A stretch of DNA of 64,000 nucleotides. It comes from Streptomyces roseicoloratus. Its GTDB lineage: Bacteria > Actinomycetota > Actinomycetes > Streptomycetales > Streptomycetaceae. Numbering within the stretch: position 1 is the stretch's first letter; every line of letters begins with the position of its first letter. The stretch spans positions 185,701 to 249,700 of the forward strand of contig NZ_SDOY01000170.1 of NCBI RefSeq assembly GCF_004117935.1. Direction: 5' to 3'. The translations under genes and the position numbers were made by a program. Shown here one piece after another: positions 10,377 through 18,798 of the stretch. The notes under the pieces are model-generated. The model was not told the DNA's origin, did not search any database, and saw only the letters and a list, made by a program, of their open reading frames with translations.

Positions 10377-10976
10377 CTACTCCGGGAGTCGGAGTTCCAG
10401 ATCGGTCCGTGCCGCGACGCCCTCGTGGCCCAGGGTGGTGAGGAGGTCGGCGACGGGGCCGTGGCCGGGGAGCTGGGCGTCGGGGTCGACGTCGTGCCAG
10501 GGGGCGAGGACGAAGGCGCGCTGGTGGGCGCGGGGGTGCGGGAGGGTGAGGACCGGGTCGTCGGAGATCACGTCGGCGTAGGTGATGATGTCGACGTCGA
10601 TGGTGCGGGAGCCCCAGCGCTCTTCGCGGACGCGGTGGAAGGCCTCTTCGACGGCGTGGGCGCGTTCCAGGAGGGAGCTGGGCGGCAGGGTGGTCTTCAC
10701 GAGGACGACGGCGTTGAAGTAGGCGGGCTGGGTGCCGGGCTCGACGCCCCAGGGCTCGGTCTCGTAGACGGGGGAGACGGCCTTGACCCGGAGGCCGGGG
10801 GTGTCTTCGAGGGCGTCGACGGCGCCTTGGAGGGTTTCCAGGCGGTTGCCGAGGTTGGCGCCGAGGGCGAGGACGGCCCATTTGGGGTTGGAGAGGGTGT
10901 GGTCGGCGGCGTCGACGGCGGCGGTGACGGCCGCGGGGACGGGCTGCACGGTGGGATCGCTGTGCTGGGGCTTCAT
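10377..10976 (-). CDS. folK: 2-amino-4-hydroxy-6-hydroxymethyldihydropteridine diphosphokinase
   Basis: A 199-residue folate-pathway kinase that transfers pyrophosphate from ATP to the pterin. Family signatures are GANLGNR, SPVYETEPWG, the RWGSRTIDVDII block and LPHPRAHQRAFVL. The first ~30 residues are a non-conserved extension. The start ATG overlaps the folB stop (ATGA), which implies translational coupling and rules out longer forms that would run into folB. Confidence 0.95.
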   Translation of the reverse strand: MKPQHSDPTVQPVPAAVTAAVDAADHTLSNPKWAVLALGANLGNRLETLQGAVDALEDTPGLRVKAVSPVYETEPWGVEPGTQPAYFNAVVLVKTTLPPSSLLERAHAVEEAFHRVREERWGSRTIDVDIITYADVISDDPVLTLPHPRAHQRAFVLAPWHDVDPDAQLPGHGPVADLLTTLGHEGVAARTDLELRLPE

Positions 10977-11332
10977 GCGCGGCTCCGGGTGATGGTGATG
11001 GTGACGTCGTCGAAGGGGACGGTGATCGGTGCGTCCGGCTTGTGGACGACGACCTCGACTTCCTGGACGCCGGCGTGCTTGAGGCACTGCTGGGCGATGC
11101 GTTCGGCGAGCGTCTCGATGAGGTCCACGGGTTCGCCCTGGACGACGTCGACGACTTCTTCGGCGACGATGCCGTAGTGGACGGTCTTCGTCAGGTCGTC
11201 GTCGGCGGCCGCGGCGCGGGTGTCGATGCCGAGGGTGAGGTCGACGATGAAGGTCTGGCCCTCTTCGCGCTCCTTGGGGAAGACGCCGTGGTGTCCTCGG
11301 GCCTTGAGGCCGCGCAGCGCGACACGATCCAC
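10973..11332 (-). CDS. folB: Dihydroneopterin aldolase
   Basis: A 119-residue enzyme that converts dihydroneopterin to 6-hydroxymethyldihydropterin. Typical segments are DRVALRGLKARGHHGVF, EREEGQTFIVDL and the catalytic HKPDAPI near the end. The GTG at 11332 is preferred over an upstream GTG (11401) because GCAGGAG lies about 8 bases before it and conserved sequence starts right there. The 3' end overlaps the folK start by four bases. A 121-base spacer separates it from the NTF2-like gene upstream. Confidence 0.94.
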   Translation of the reverse strand: MDRVALRGLKARGHHGVFPKEREEGQTFIVDLTLGIDTRAAAADDDLTKTVHYGIVAEEVVDVVQGEPVDLIETLAERIAQQCLKHAGVQEVEVVVHKPDAPITVPFDDVTITITRSRA

Positions 11333-11453
11333 GCGAATCACTCCTGCTGTCGTAGTTCCGGTGGCCACGCAGCCGGGTGCGGACGGCCGGGTGTCCACCA
11401 TCGAATCTACCCGCGGGGGCCGACGGTGGTGTCAGGGGCTCCTGAACGGCGGC

Positions 11454-11930
11454 TCAGTCGGTGGGTCGGCCGGGGGTGTCGCCGGGGTCGTCGGGGTCGG
11501 TCTCGGGGATGACGGGTGAGCCGTGGTGCGACCACACCTTCCACCCCTCCGACGTGCGGCGGAAGACGTTGGTGGCGACGACGAGCTGGCCGACGAGGGG
11601 GCCGAGCTCGGCGCCGTCCTCGGGGGGTCCGCCGCTGAGGATGTTCTCGGTGCACGTGACGACCGCCACGTCGGTGGTGAGGGAGATCTCGACGTCGGTG
11701 AGGAAGAACTGGATGTAGTCGGTGTTGGCCATGATCAGCGCGTACGAGCGGAGGACGTCGCCGCGGCCGGTGAGGACGGGCCAGCCGGGGTGGACGCAGG
11801 AGATCTCGGTGGCGCCGTCGTCGAGCCAGAGGTCGGTGACGGTGTCGAAGTCGCCTTGTTCCATCGCTTCGTAGAAGGCGGTGTTGGCGGCTTCGACGGC
11901 GGCCCGGTCGGCTTCGCGGGTGCGGGTCAC
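11454..11930 (-). CDS. NTF2-like (SnoaL-type) protein in the folate operon
   Basis: A 158-residue alpha+beta barrel protein. The first helix (AAVEAANTAFYEAMEQGDF), the WLDDGATEISCVHPGW segment and the closing strands ending in WKVWSHHGSPV fit the NTF2-like/SnoaL-like fold. The tail is Asp/Pro-rich. The GTG start overlaps the folP stop in a GTGA, so it is co-translated with folP. Its function is unknown; the conserved position in actinomycete folate operons suggests a link to pterin or p-aminobenzoate metabolism, which is inference. Confidence 0.85.
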   Translation of the reverse strand: MTRTREADRAAVEAANTAFYEAMEQGDFDTVTDLWLDDGATEISCVHPGWPVLTGRGDVLRSYALIMANTDYIQFFLTDVEISLTTDVAVVTCTENILSGGPPEDGAELGPLVGQLVVATNVFRRTSEGWKVWSHHGSPVIPETDPDDPGDTPGRPTD

Positions 11931-12787
11931 CTGGCTCCTTCGACGGCTCTGGCGACGCGTACGGCGTCGGCGGTGGCGCGGACCTCGTGGACGCGGACGG
12001 CCCAGGCGCCTTCGTGGGCGGCGATGGCGGAGACGGCGGCGGTGGCGGCGTCGCGTTCGCGGGCGGGGGGTGGGGCGGCGCCTTCGTGGGCGAGGACGTG
12101 GCCGAGGAAGCGTTTGCGGGAGGCGGCGACGAGGAGGGGGCGGCCGAAGGTGCGGAGCTCGGCGAGGTGGGCGACGAGGGCGAGGTCGTGGGGGGCGTGT
12201 TTGGCGAAGCCGAGGCCGGGGTCGACGACGATGCGTTCGGGGGCGATGCCGCCGTCGATGACGGCTTCCATGCGGGTGCGGAGTTCGGTGACGACTTCGG
12301 TGACGACGTCGTCGTAGACGGCGAGGCTGTTCATGTTGTCGCTGAAGCCGCGCCAGTGCATGACGACGAAGGGGACTTCGGCGGCGGCGACGGCGGGGAC
12401 CATGCCGGGGTCGGCGAGGCCGCCGCTGACGTCGTTGACGAGTACGGCGCCGGCGGTGACGGCGCGGGCGGCGACGGTGGCGCGCATGGTGTCGACGGAG
12501 ACGGTGACGCCTTCGGCGGCGAGGCCGCGGACGACGGGGATGACGCGGCGGAGTTCTTCTTCCTCGTCGACGCGGCTGGCGCCGGGGCGGGTGGATTCGC
12601 CGCCGACGTCGACGAGGTCGGCGCCTTCGGCGACGAGGTCGAGGCCGTGTTTGACGGCGGCCGTGGTGTCGAACCAGCGGCCGCCGTCGGAGAAGGAGTC
12701 GGGGGTCACGTTGACCACGCCCATGACCGCGCAGCGGTCCCACTCCGGCAGGCCGAGTGCCGTGCCTCGGTCGATCGTCGTACTCAT
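11927..12787 (-). CDS. folP: Dihydropteroate synthase
   Basis: A 286-residue TIM-barrel enzyme that joins pterin pyrophosphate to p-aminobenzoate and is the target of sulfonamides. Signatures are MGVVNVTPDSFSDGG, the DVGGESTRPGA loop, NDVSGG, and near the C-terminus a SRKRF loop followed by VRVHEV, all in the right order. It is the first gene of the operon folP - NTF2-like - folB - folK - DUF3180. Its upstream spacer is a 27-bp tandem repeat. Confidence 0.97.
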   Translation of the reverse strand: MSTTIDRGTALGLPEWDRCAVMGVVNVTPDSFSDGGRWFDTTAAVKHGLDLVAEGADLVDVGGESTRPGASRVDEEEELRRVIPVVRGLAAEGVTVSVDTMRATVAARAVTAGAVLVNDVSGGLADPGMVPAVAAAEVPFVVMHWRGFSDNMNSLAVYDDVVTEVVTELRTRMEAVIDGGIAPERIVVDPGLGFAKHAPHDLALVAHLAELRTFGRPLLVAASRKRFLGHVLAHEGAAPPPARERDAATAAVSAIAAHEGAWAVRVHEVRATADAVRVARAVEGAR

Positions 12788-12829
12788 GCGTCCAGCGTAG
12801 GGGGTGTCGGGCGTTTCGCCCGGGGGGCC

Positions 12830-12952
12830 GGGGGTGGGTTGCCCTGGGCCCGGTACGGGGGTGGGTTGCCCTGGGCCCGGTACGGGGGTGGGTTGTGCCG
12901 GGCTCGGTACGGGGGTGGGTTGCCCTGGGCCGGTGCGGGCCCGGGGGTGGGT
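12830..12952. repeat. 27-bp tandem repeat between folP and the lysyltransferase gene
   Basis: Units begin at 12830, 12857, 12884 and 12911, and a partial fifth follows. The first two are identical; the third and fourth differ at a few bases. Each has a G5TG3TT core followed by GCCCTGGGCCCGGTAC. The array fills nearly the whole gap between the folP start and the neighbouring stop codon at 12953, so it lies where the folP promoter would be expected. Confidence 0.9.
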
Positions 12953-14794
12953 TCAGGCGGCGCGGACGTCGTGCTCGGTCTGGGTGGGGACGATGTGGGC
13001 GCAGGGGCGGGGTGCGGGGGTGTGGGAGCGGCGGCGGAACGGCCGGGGGAGGGTGACGTCCACGAAGCCTTCGGCCTGCATGGCGGCGAAGCCGATGCGG
13101 GGGAGGTCGCGGCTTTTGCGGTAGACGACGAAGCGGGGTTCCCAGCGGGGCTGGAACTTGGCGTTGAACTTGTAGAGGGACTCGATCTGGAACCAGCGGG
13201 AGAGGAAGACGAGGAGTCCGCGCCAGAGGCGGAGGACGGGGCCGGCGCCGATCTTCTCGCCGCGGGCGAGGGCGGCGCGGAACATGGCGAAGTTGAGGGA
13301 GACGCGCTGGATGCCGAGGCGGGGGGAGTTCTGGAGGGCGGCGACGATGAGGAGCTCGTTCATGCCGGGGTCGGCGCTGCGGTCGCGGCGCATGAGTTCG
13401 AGGGACATGCCGTCGGGGCCCCAGGGCACGAAGTGGATGATGGCTTTCAGGTCGCCGTAGGGGGTCTCGGTGCCTTCGGGGTCTTCTTTGTGGGCGGTGG
13501 CTATGACCGCGTCGCCGTCGCCGGGGTCGCCGATGCGGCCGAGGGCCATGGAGAAGCCGCGTTCGTTGTCGGTGCCGCGCCAGTCTTCGGCGGCGCGGCG
13601 GACGCGGGCGAGTTCGCCGTCGGTGAGGTCGGCGACGCGGCGGACCTTGGTGGTGTAGCCGTTGCGTTCGATGCGCTTGACCATCTGGCGGACGTTGCGC
13701 ATGGCGCGGCCGGAGAGGGAGAAGTCGGCGACGTCGACGATGGCCTCGTCGCCGAGTTCGAGGGCGTCGAGTCCGGTCTCGCGGGTCCAGACCTGGCCGC
13801 CGGTCTCGGAGCAGCCCATGACGGCGGGGGTCCAGGAGTGGGCTTTGGCTTCGTCCATGAAGCGTTCGATGGCGCCGGGCCAGGCTTCGACGTCGCCGAT
13901 GGGGTCGCCGCTGGCGAGCATGACGCCGGAGACGACGCGGTAGCAGACGGCGGCCTTGCCGCTGGGGGAGAAGACGACGCCCTTGTCGCGGCGGAGGGCG
14001 AAGTGGCCGAGGGAGTCGCGGGCGCCGTGCTTGTCGAGGAGGGCGCGGAGGCGGGTCTCGTCGTCGTCGGTGAGCCGGGCTGCGGGGTGTTCGGGCCGGA
14101 AGGCGAGGTAGATGGTGGTGAGGGCGGTGAGCATGCCGAGGGCGCCGAGGGAGTAGCCGACGGTCCAGTCGCTGCCGCCGGTGTAGGCGATGGGGCCTTC
14201 GACGCCGAAGAGTCCGTAGAGGACGTGTTCGAGGCGGTCGGTGAGGCTGGGGTTGCCGATGACGCGGCGGGGGTGGGCGCTGACGATGACGAGGCCGAGG
14301 GCGAGGGATCCGGCGCCCATGAGGACGAAGTTGGTGAGGGCGCGCCAGCGGCTGCGGGGGTCGGGCAGGGCGGCGAACTGGTCGCGGTGGCGGACCAGGA
14401 GCGCGAGGAGTGCCAGGGAGAGCAGGGCGCCGGTGACGGAGTGGCGCCAGACGAACTGGGCGGCGGCGCCGAGGGGCAGCAGGACGACGGCGGCTCGCCA
14501 GGCGCGGCGCTTGTGGCGCTTGAGGCCGTGGGCGAGGAGCAGGAGCAGGACGCCGGCGCTGAGGGAGAGGGCCGCGGAGAGCGGGCCGAGGGTGCCGGGG
14601 AGGACCTCGGCGACGGCGTGCATGCGGCTGGTGCGGAACCGTGGGAAGACGCCCGCGGCGATGTCGATCAGGCCGATCAGGGTGCAGGCCGTGCCGACGA
14701 GTGCCGGGACCTTCTCCGGCCGGGGGCCGCGCAGAATCCGGCGTACCCGATCCGGAACCGATCCGGATTTGTCCCCATCTACCGTGACAGACAT
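12953..14794 (-). CDS. Phosphatidylglycerol lysyltransferase-like membrane protein (MprF/LysX type, DUF2156)
   Basis: A 613-residue protein. Residues ~30-275 contain about six hydrophobic segments, and residues ~295-590 form a DUF2156 GNAT-like transferase domain (AVCYRVVSGVMLASGDPIGD, FSLSGRAMRNVRQMVKRIER, then ALQNSPRLGIQRVSLNFAMF). Such enzymes move lysine or alanine from aminoacyl-tRNA to phosphatidylglycerol at the membrane and lower the negative surface charge. There is no lysyl-tRNA synthetase domain at the C-terminus, so it is the short form rather than the fused mycobacterial LysX. The ATG at 14794 gives a short cytoplasmic head before the first helix. It is divergent from a secreted esterase gene, with 175 bases between. 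Confidence 0.85.
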   Translation of the reverse strand: MSVTVDGDKSGSVPDRVRRILRGPRPEKVPALVGTACTLIGLIDIAAGVFPRFRTSRMHAVAEVLPGTLGPLSAALSLSAGVLLLLLAHGLKRHKRRAWRAAVVLLPLGAAAQFVWRHSVTGALLSLALLALLVRHRDQFAALPDPRSRWRALTNFVLMGAGSLALGLVIVSAHPRRVIGNPSLTDRLEHVLYGLFGVEGPIAYTGGSDWTVGYSLGALGMLTALTTIYLAFRPEHPAARLTDDDETRLRALLDKHGARDSLGHFALRRDKGVVFSPSGKAAVCYRVVSGVMLASGDPIGDVEAWPGAIERFMDEAKAHSWTPAVMGCSETGGQVWTRETGLDALELGDEAIVDVADFSLSGRAMRNVRQMVKRIERNGYTTKVRRVADLTDGELARVRRAAEDWRGTDNERGFSMALGRIGDPGDGDAVIATAHKEDPEGTETPYGDLKAIIHFVPWGPDGMSLELMRRDRSADPGMNELLIVAALQNSPRLGIQRVSLNFAMFRAALARGEKIGAGPVLRLWRGLLVFLSRWFQIESLYKFNAKFQPRWEPRFVVYRKSRDLPRIGFAAMQAEGFVDVTLPRPFRRRSHTPAPRPCAHIVPTQTEHDVRAA

Positions 14795-14969
14795 CGCTTC
14801 CCGTGCTTTCCCGTGGTTTCGCGAGAGATCCTTGGTCCCTCCGCGGCCGCGTTGGTCGGGCGGGCCGTTCTGGAGGTTTGCGCCTTCTAGGACGGGGCGG
14901 CGGTGGGGCGGGTTCACTCGCCGCCGGGGAAATCTCAGGGAAAATTCAGGAAGGAAGCTCGGACGTCTC

Positions 14970-16082
14970 ATGGGTCTCACCAGCAACAAAGTTCTCGCGC
15001 TGGCGGTCGCGCTGGCCGTGGTGCTGTTCGTCGCCACGGTCTGGTTCTGGCCGCGGCTTGCGCGCGGTGGCTGGAAGTCCGTCCTGGGGCGGGTCGGACT
15101 GCTGCTCGCCACCCAGCTGGCGCTGTTCGCCTCGGTGGGTCTCGCGGCGAACAACTCCTTCCTCTTCTACGGCTCGTGGGCGGACCTGTTCGGTCAGGAG
15201 CAGGACATGGGCGTGGTCGTGGACCACTCGGCCGGTTCGAAGGACGTGAAGGTCGTGTCGACCCAGGCGATGGACGTGCCGGGCGGCGGGCGTCCCGCGG
15301 TCGGGGGACAGATACAGAAGATCGTCATAGCGGGCGAGAAGTCGAAGATCGACTCGTCGGCGTACGTGTACCTGCCGCCGGAGTACTTCCAGGACCGGTA
15401 CGCGAAGGCGACGTTTCCGGCCTCGGTGGTGCTGACCGGCTACCCGGGCACGGCCGAGAACCTGCTGAAGGGCCTGAAGTACCCGAAGACGGCCTACCAG
15501 CAGGCCAAGGACGGGAAGATGCGGCCGATGATCCTGGTGATGCTGCGGCCGACGGTGGCGCCGCCGCGTGACACCGAGTGCGTGGACGTGCCGGGCGGTC
15601 CGCAGACCGAGACCTTCTTCGCGGAGGACCTGCCGAAGGCGATCTCCGAGACCTACCGGGTCGGGACGAAGGCCCGGAACTGGGGTTTCATGGGGAACTC
15701 GACCGGCGGCTACTGCGCCCTGAAGATCGCGCTGCACCACCCGGACCGGTTCGCTGCGGGCGCGGGCTTCTCCGCGTACTACAAGGCGGCCGAGGACGTG
15801 ACGACCGGCGACCTGTTCCACGGTGACGAGGCGGCGCGCAACCGGGCCGACCTGCTGTGGAGCCTGGAGCACCGGCCGCAGGGCGATTCGTCGTTCCTGG
15901 TGACGACGTCGAGGCGGGGCGAGGGCAACCTGAAGGGGACGCGGGAGTTCATCCGGAAGGTGAAGGCCCCGGCGCGGGTCTCCTCCATCACGCTGGACAG
16001 CGGCGGCCACAACTTCAACACCTGGAACCGGGAGATCCCGCCGGGTCTGGTGTGGATGAGCGGGCGGCTCAGCGCGAGCTGA
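14970..16082 (+). CDS. Membrane-anchored/secreted esterase of the alpha/beta hydrolase fold (COG0627-like)
   Basis: A 370-residue protein with two N-terminal hydrophobic helices (~8-27 and 40-60) and an extracytoplasmic alpha/beta-hydrolase domain. The nucleophile elbow is GNSTGG (residues ~236-241), and a His near the end (DSGGHNFNTW) fits the catalytic histidine. The fold resembles mycobacterial antigen-85-like and esterase-D-like enzymes; the substrate is unknown. AGGAAGG lies about 13 bases before the ATG. Its stop overlaps the convergent transporter ATPase gene by 14 bases. The divergent neighbour modifies membrane lipids, so a shared envelope role is plausible. Confidence 0.85.
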   Translation: MGLTSNKVLALAVALAVVLFVATVWFWPRLARGGWKSVLGRVGLLLATQLALFASVGLAANNSFLFYGSWADLFGQEQDMGVVVDHSAGSKDVKVVSTQAMDVPGGGRPAVGGQIQKIVIAGEKSKIDSSAYVYLPPEYFQDRYAKATFPASVVLTGYPGTAENLLKGLKYPKTAYQQAKDGKMRPMILVMLRPTVAPPRDTECVDVPGGPQTETFFAEDLPKAISETYRVGTKARNWGFMGNSTGGYCALKIALHHPDRFAAGAGFSAYYKAAEDVTTGDLFHGDEAARNRADLLWSLEHRPQGDSSFLVTTSRRGEGNLKGTREFIRKVKAPARVSSITLDSGGHNFNTWNREIPPGLVWMSGRLSAS

Positions 16083-17205
16083 CCTCCGTGGTCGCGGCGG
16101 TACGGCGCAGGGCGCGGTGGACGCCGGCCGCGGTGAGCGAGCCGAGCACCCGGCCGGGCTCGCCGGGGGCGTGCACGGCGACCCGCCCGGCGTCGTGCTG
16201 GAGGAGCGCGGCGAGCGCGTCCTTGAGGGAGGCGCCGAGGGGGACGGCGGGGGCGGAGTCGGAACCGGTGGTCGCGCCGGAATCGGAGCCGGTGGTCGCG
16301 CCGGCGTCGGAGCCGGGGGCGGGGGCGGGGCTCGCGTCCGGGGTGCCGCCGGTCACCGCGCGGCCGGCCGCGTCCGGGGTGGTGCCGGCCGCCGGGTCGC
16401 CCGTCGTGCCCGCGGCAGGGATTCCGGCCGGCTGTTCCAGGTCGGCCTCGGTGAGCGGGGTGACCGCGAGGCGCTTGAGGCCGCGGTCCGCGCCGACGAA
16501 GTCGGCGACGTACGGGGTGGCGGGGGCCGCGAGGACGGTGGCCGGGGTGTCGAACTGCTCGATGCGGCCCTGTCCGTAGACGGCGATGCGGTCGCCGAGC
16601 CGGATCGCCTCCTCCAGGTCGTGAGTGACGAGCAGCACCGTCTTGCGGACGGTGGCCTGGAGTTTCAGGAACTCGGTCTGCAGCCGCTCGCGCACCACCG
16701 GGTCGACCGCGCCGAACGGCTCGTCCATGAGCAGCACCGGCGGGTCGGCGGCGAGCGCGCGGGCCACGCCGACGCGCTGGCGCTGGCCGCCGGAGAGCTG
16801 CTCGGGATAGCGGTGGCCGTACGTGCCGGGGTCGAGGCCCACCAGGTCGAGGAGTTCGGCGGCGCGCTCGCGGGCCCTGGCCTTCTTCCAGCCGAGCAGG
16901 GCGGGGACGGTGGCCGTGTTGTCGAGGACGGTGCGGTGCGGGAAGAGGCCGACCTGCTGGATGACGTAGCCGATGGTGCGGCGGAGGCGGACCGGGTCGA
17001 CGGTCGCGATGTCCTCGCCGCCGAGCAGGATGCGGCCCGAGGTCGGCTCGACGAGCCGGTTCACCATCTTCATGGTGGTGGTCTTGCCGCAGCCGGACGG
17101 GCCGACGAGCGTGACGAGTTCGCCCTCGGCGACGTCGAAGGACAGTCCGTCGACGGCGGTCGTGCCGTCCGCGTAGCGCTTGGTGACCTGCTCGAACCGG
17201 ATCAT
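16069..17205 (-). CDS. Glycine betaine/osmoprotectant ABC transporter, ATP-binding protein (OpuCA/ProV type)
   Basis: A 378-residue protein. The ATPase domain spans ~1-240: Walker A GPSGCGKT (~35-42), the Q-loop in IGYVIQQVGLFPHRTV, the LSGGQRQRVGVARAL signature and Walker B VLLMDEPFGAVD. The QQVGLFPH segment is characteristic of the quaternary-amine subfamily. A Thr/Asp/Ala/Gly linker of ~65 residues (~265-330) contains GATTGSDS repeats. Then comes a single half CBS-like region (VPLGASLKDALAALLQHDAGRVAV), shorter than the usual CBS pair. It is divergent from its permease and binding-protein genes. Confidence 0.92.
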   Translation of the reverse strand: MIRFEQVTKRYADGTTAVDGLSFDVAEGELVTLVGPSGCGKTTTMKMVNRLVEPTSGRILLGGEDIATVDPVRLRRTIGYVIQQVGLFPHRTVLDNTATVPALLGWKKARARERAAELLDLVGLDPGTYGHRYPEQLSGGQRQRVGVARALAADPPVLLMDEPFGAVDPVVRERLQTEFLKLQATVRKTVLLVTHDLEEAIRLGDRIAVYGQGRIEQFDTPATVLAAPATPYVADFVGADRGLKRLAVTPLTEADLEQPAGIPAAGTTGDPAAGTTPDAAGRAVTGGTPDASPAPAPGSDAGATTGSDSGATTGSDSAPAVPLGASLKDALAALLQHDAGRVAVHAPGEPGRVLGSLTAAGVHRALRRTAATTEVSSR

Positions 17206-17337
17206 GGTTCCCCATTCTGACCCGTCGCGGCCCGCATGGTGTGAAGGAAGTATTTCCTCATCGTGGCGGTCCGCCGTGATCCCCGGAGATTGTCGGTGGC
17301 GGGGGTTAGGGTCGCCGGAGGACGCACGAGCGTATGG

Positions 17338-17381
17338 CACACGGGTGTGCGGGCATACGGGTGTACGCCGCACGGGCGTGC
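17338..17381. promoter_or_regulatory. Three evenly spaced dyads in the transporter divergent spacer
   Basis: CACACGGGTGTG (17338), CATACGGGTGTAC (17354) and GCACGGGCGTGC (17370) are imperfect palindromes starting exactly 16 bases apart. They lie 47-90 bases before the permease start and 133-176 bases from the ATPase start. The arrangement suits a cooperative repressor or activator of both operons but could be a small tandem repeat. Confidence 0.4.
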
Positions 17382-17427
17382 GGGTGTGCGGACGTCGGGA
17401 CGTGCTCGGCGACGGGGAGGTGGACGC

Positions 17428-18117
17428 ATGGCCGCGGCGAACTGTCTGGTGACGAACGACTGGATCTGCGGCGCGTACCTGCGCACGCGCTCCCAGGAGC
17501 TGACCGACGCCACCCTCCAGCATGTGGGGATCACCGTGGCGTCGGTGCTGCTCGGGCTGCTCGTCGCCTTCCCGCTCGCGCTGCTCGTGCGGGCGCGGCC
17601 GAGGTTCGCGGGCCCGGTCCTCGGGCTCACCACCCTGCTCTACACGATCCCTTCGCTCGCGATGTTCTCGCTGCTGCTGCCGTTCCTCGGGCTGTCCTCC
17701 GCGCTCGTCGTGACCGGCCTCGTGCTGTACTCGCTGACCATCCTGGTGCGCGGCGTCCTGGCCGGGCTCGCGGCCGTGCCCGCCGAGACCCGCGAGGCCG
17801 CCCGGGGCATGGGCTACGGGTCGGGGCGGCTGCTCTGGGAGGTCGAACTCCCGCTCGCGCTGCCCGCGCTGATGGCCGGGATACGGATGGCGACGGTCTC
17901 CACGATCGCGCTCACCACGGTCGGTTCCCTCGTCGGCCGCGGTGGCCTCGGCAACCTCATCGAGGAGGCGCTGCCGACCTTCTTCAAGGCCCAGGTGCTC
18001 GCCGCCTCCGTGCTGTGCGTGCTGCTCGCGGTCGCCGCCGACCTGCTGCTCCTCGGGCTCCAGCGGCTCCTCACGCCCTGGACGCGGATGCGGGCCGGCC
18101 GGGCGGGGGGTGCGTGA
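17428..18117 (+). CDS. Osmoprotectant ABC transporter permease (OpuCB type)
   Basis: A 229-residue inner-membrane permease with about five helices and the cytoplasmic EAA coupling loop (AVPAETREAARGMGYGSG). A short N-terminal head (CLVTNDWICGAYL) precedes the first helix. GGGGAGG lies 5-10 bases upstream of the ATG. Its stop lies one base before the next permease start (TGAGATG). By neighbours it belongs to the glycine betaine/choline/carnitine group; the exact substrate cannot be read from sequence. Confidence 0.92.
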   Translation: MAAANCLVTNDWICGAYLRTRSQELTDATLQHVGITVASVLLGLLVAFPLALLVRARPRFAGPVLGLTTLLYTIPSLAMFSLLLPFLGLSSALVVTGLVLYSLTILVRGVLAGLAAVPAETREAARGMGYGSGRLLWEVELPLALPALMAGIRMATVSTIALTTVGSLVGRGGLGNLIEEALPTFFKAQVLAASVLCVLLAVAADLLLLGLQRLLTPWTRMRAGRAGGA

Positions 18118-18118
18118 G

Positions 18119-18793
18119 ATGGGGATCCTCGCGGACACCTGGACCTGGCTCACCACCGGCGCCAACTGGTCGGGCGAGAGCGGGGCGGGGCACCGGCTCG
18201 CCGAGCACCTGTACGTGAGCGGGACCGCGCTGCTGCTCGCCTGCGCCCTCGCCCTGCCGCTCGGCCTGTGGCTCGGCCACCTCGGCAGGGGCGGCACGGT
18301 CGCGGTGAACGTCTCCAACGCGGGCCGGGCCGTGCCCGTGTTCGCGGTGCTCGCGCTGTTCATGGTCTCGCCGCTGCGCAACGCCGGCTACGTGCCGACG
18401 GTCGTCGCGCTCGTCCTGTTCGCGATACCTCCGCTGCTCACCCACGCCTACGTGGGCGTGCGGGAGGTCGACCGCGCGGTCGTGGAGGCCGCGCGCGGCA
18501 TGGGCATGTCCGGCGGCCAGTTGTTCCGCGGCGTCGAACTGCCCCTCGCCCGCCCGATGCTGATGACCGGACTGCGCTCCGCGGCCGTGCAGGTGGTCGC
18601 GACGGCGACCGTCGCCGCCATGGTCGGCCAGGGCGGCCTCGGCCGGATCATCACCGCCGGGTTCCACACGTACGACACACCGCAGGTGGTCGCGGGCGCC
18701 GTGCTCGTGGCCCTGCTCGCCCTCCTCGTGGAGGCGCTGCTCGTGGCAGCGGACCGGCTTCTCGGCCGCCGCGCCGCACGACCGAAGGGATGA
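18119..18793 (+). CDS. Osmoprotectant ABC transporter permease (OpuCD type)
   Basis: A 224-residue second permease of the same transporter, with ~5-6 helices and an EAA loop (EVDRAVVEAARGMGMSGG). The C-terminal part (VGQGGLGRIITAGF) is typical of this pair. It is coupled to the gene before it and overlaps an in-frame ATG of the binding-protein gene after it (ATGA at 18790). Two permeases with a lipoprotein and a separate ATPase match the four-part OpuC architecture. Confidence 0.92.
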   Translation: MGILADTWTWLTTGANWSGESGAGHRLAEHLYVSGTALLLACALALPLGLWLGHLGRGGTVAVNVSNAGRAVPVFAVLALFMVSPLRNAGYVPTVVALVLFAIPPLLTHAYVGVREVDRAVVEAARGMGMSGGQLFRGVELPLARPMLMTGLRSAAVQVVATATVAAMVGQGGLGRIITAGFHTYDTPQVVAGAVLVALLALLVEALLVAADRLLGRRAARPKG

Positions 18794-18798
18794 TCTTT

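Noticed and set aside
16265..16440. Frameshift in the transporter ATPase
   Set aside because: The odd Thr/Asp/Gly linker is in frame and flanked by normal domain sequence; it is a low-complexity linker.
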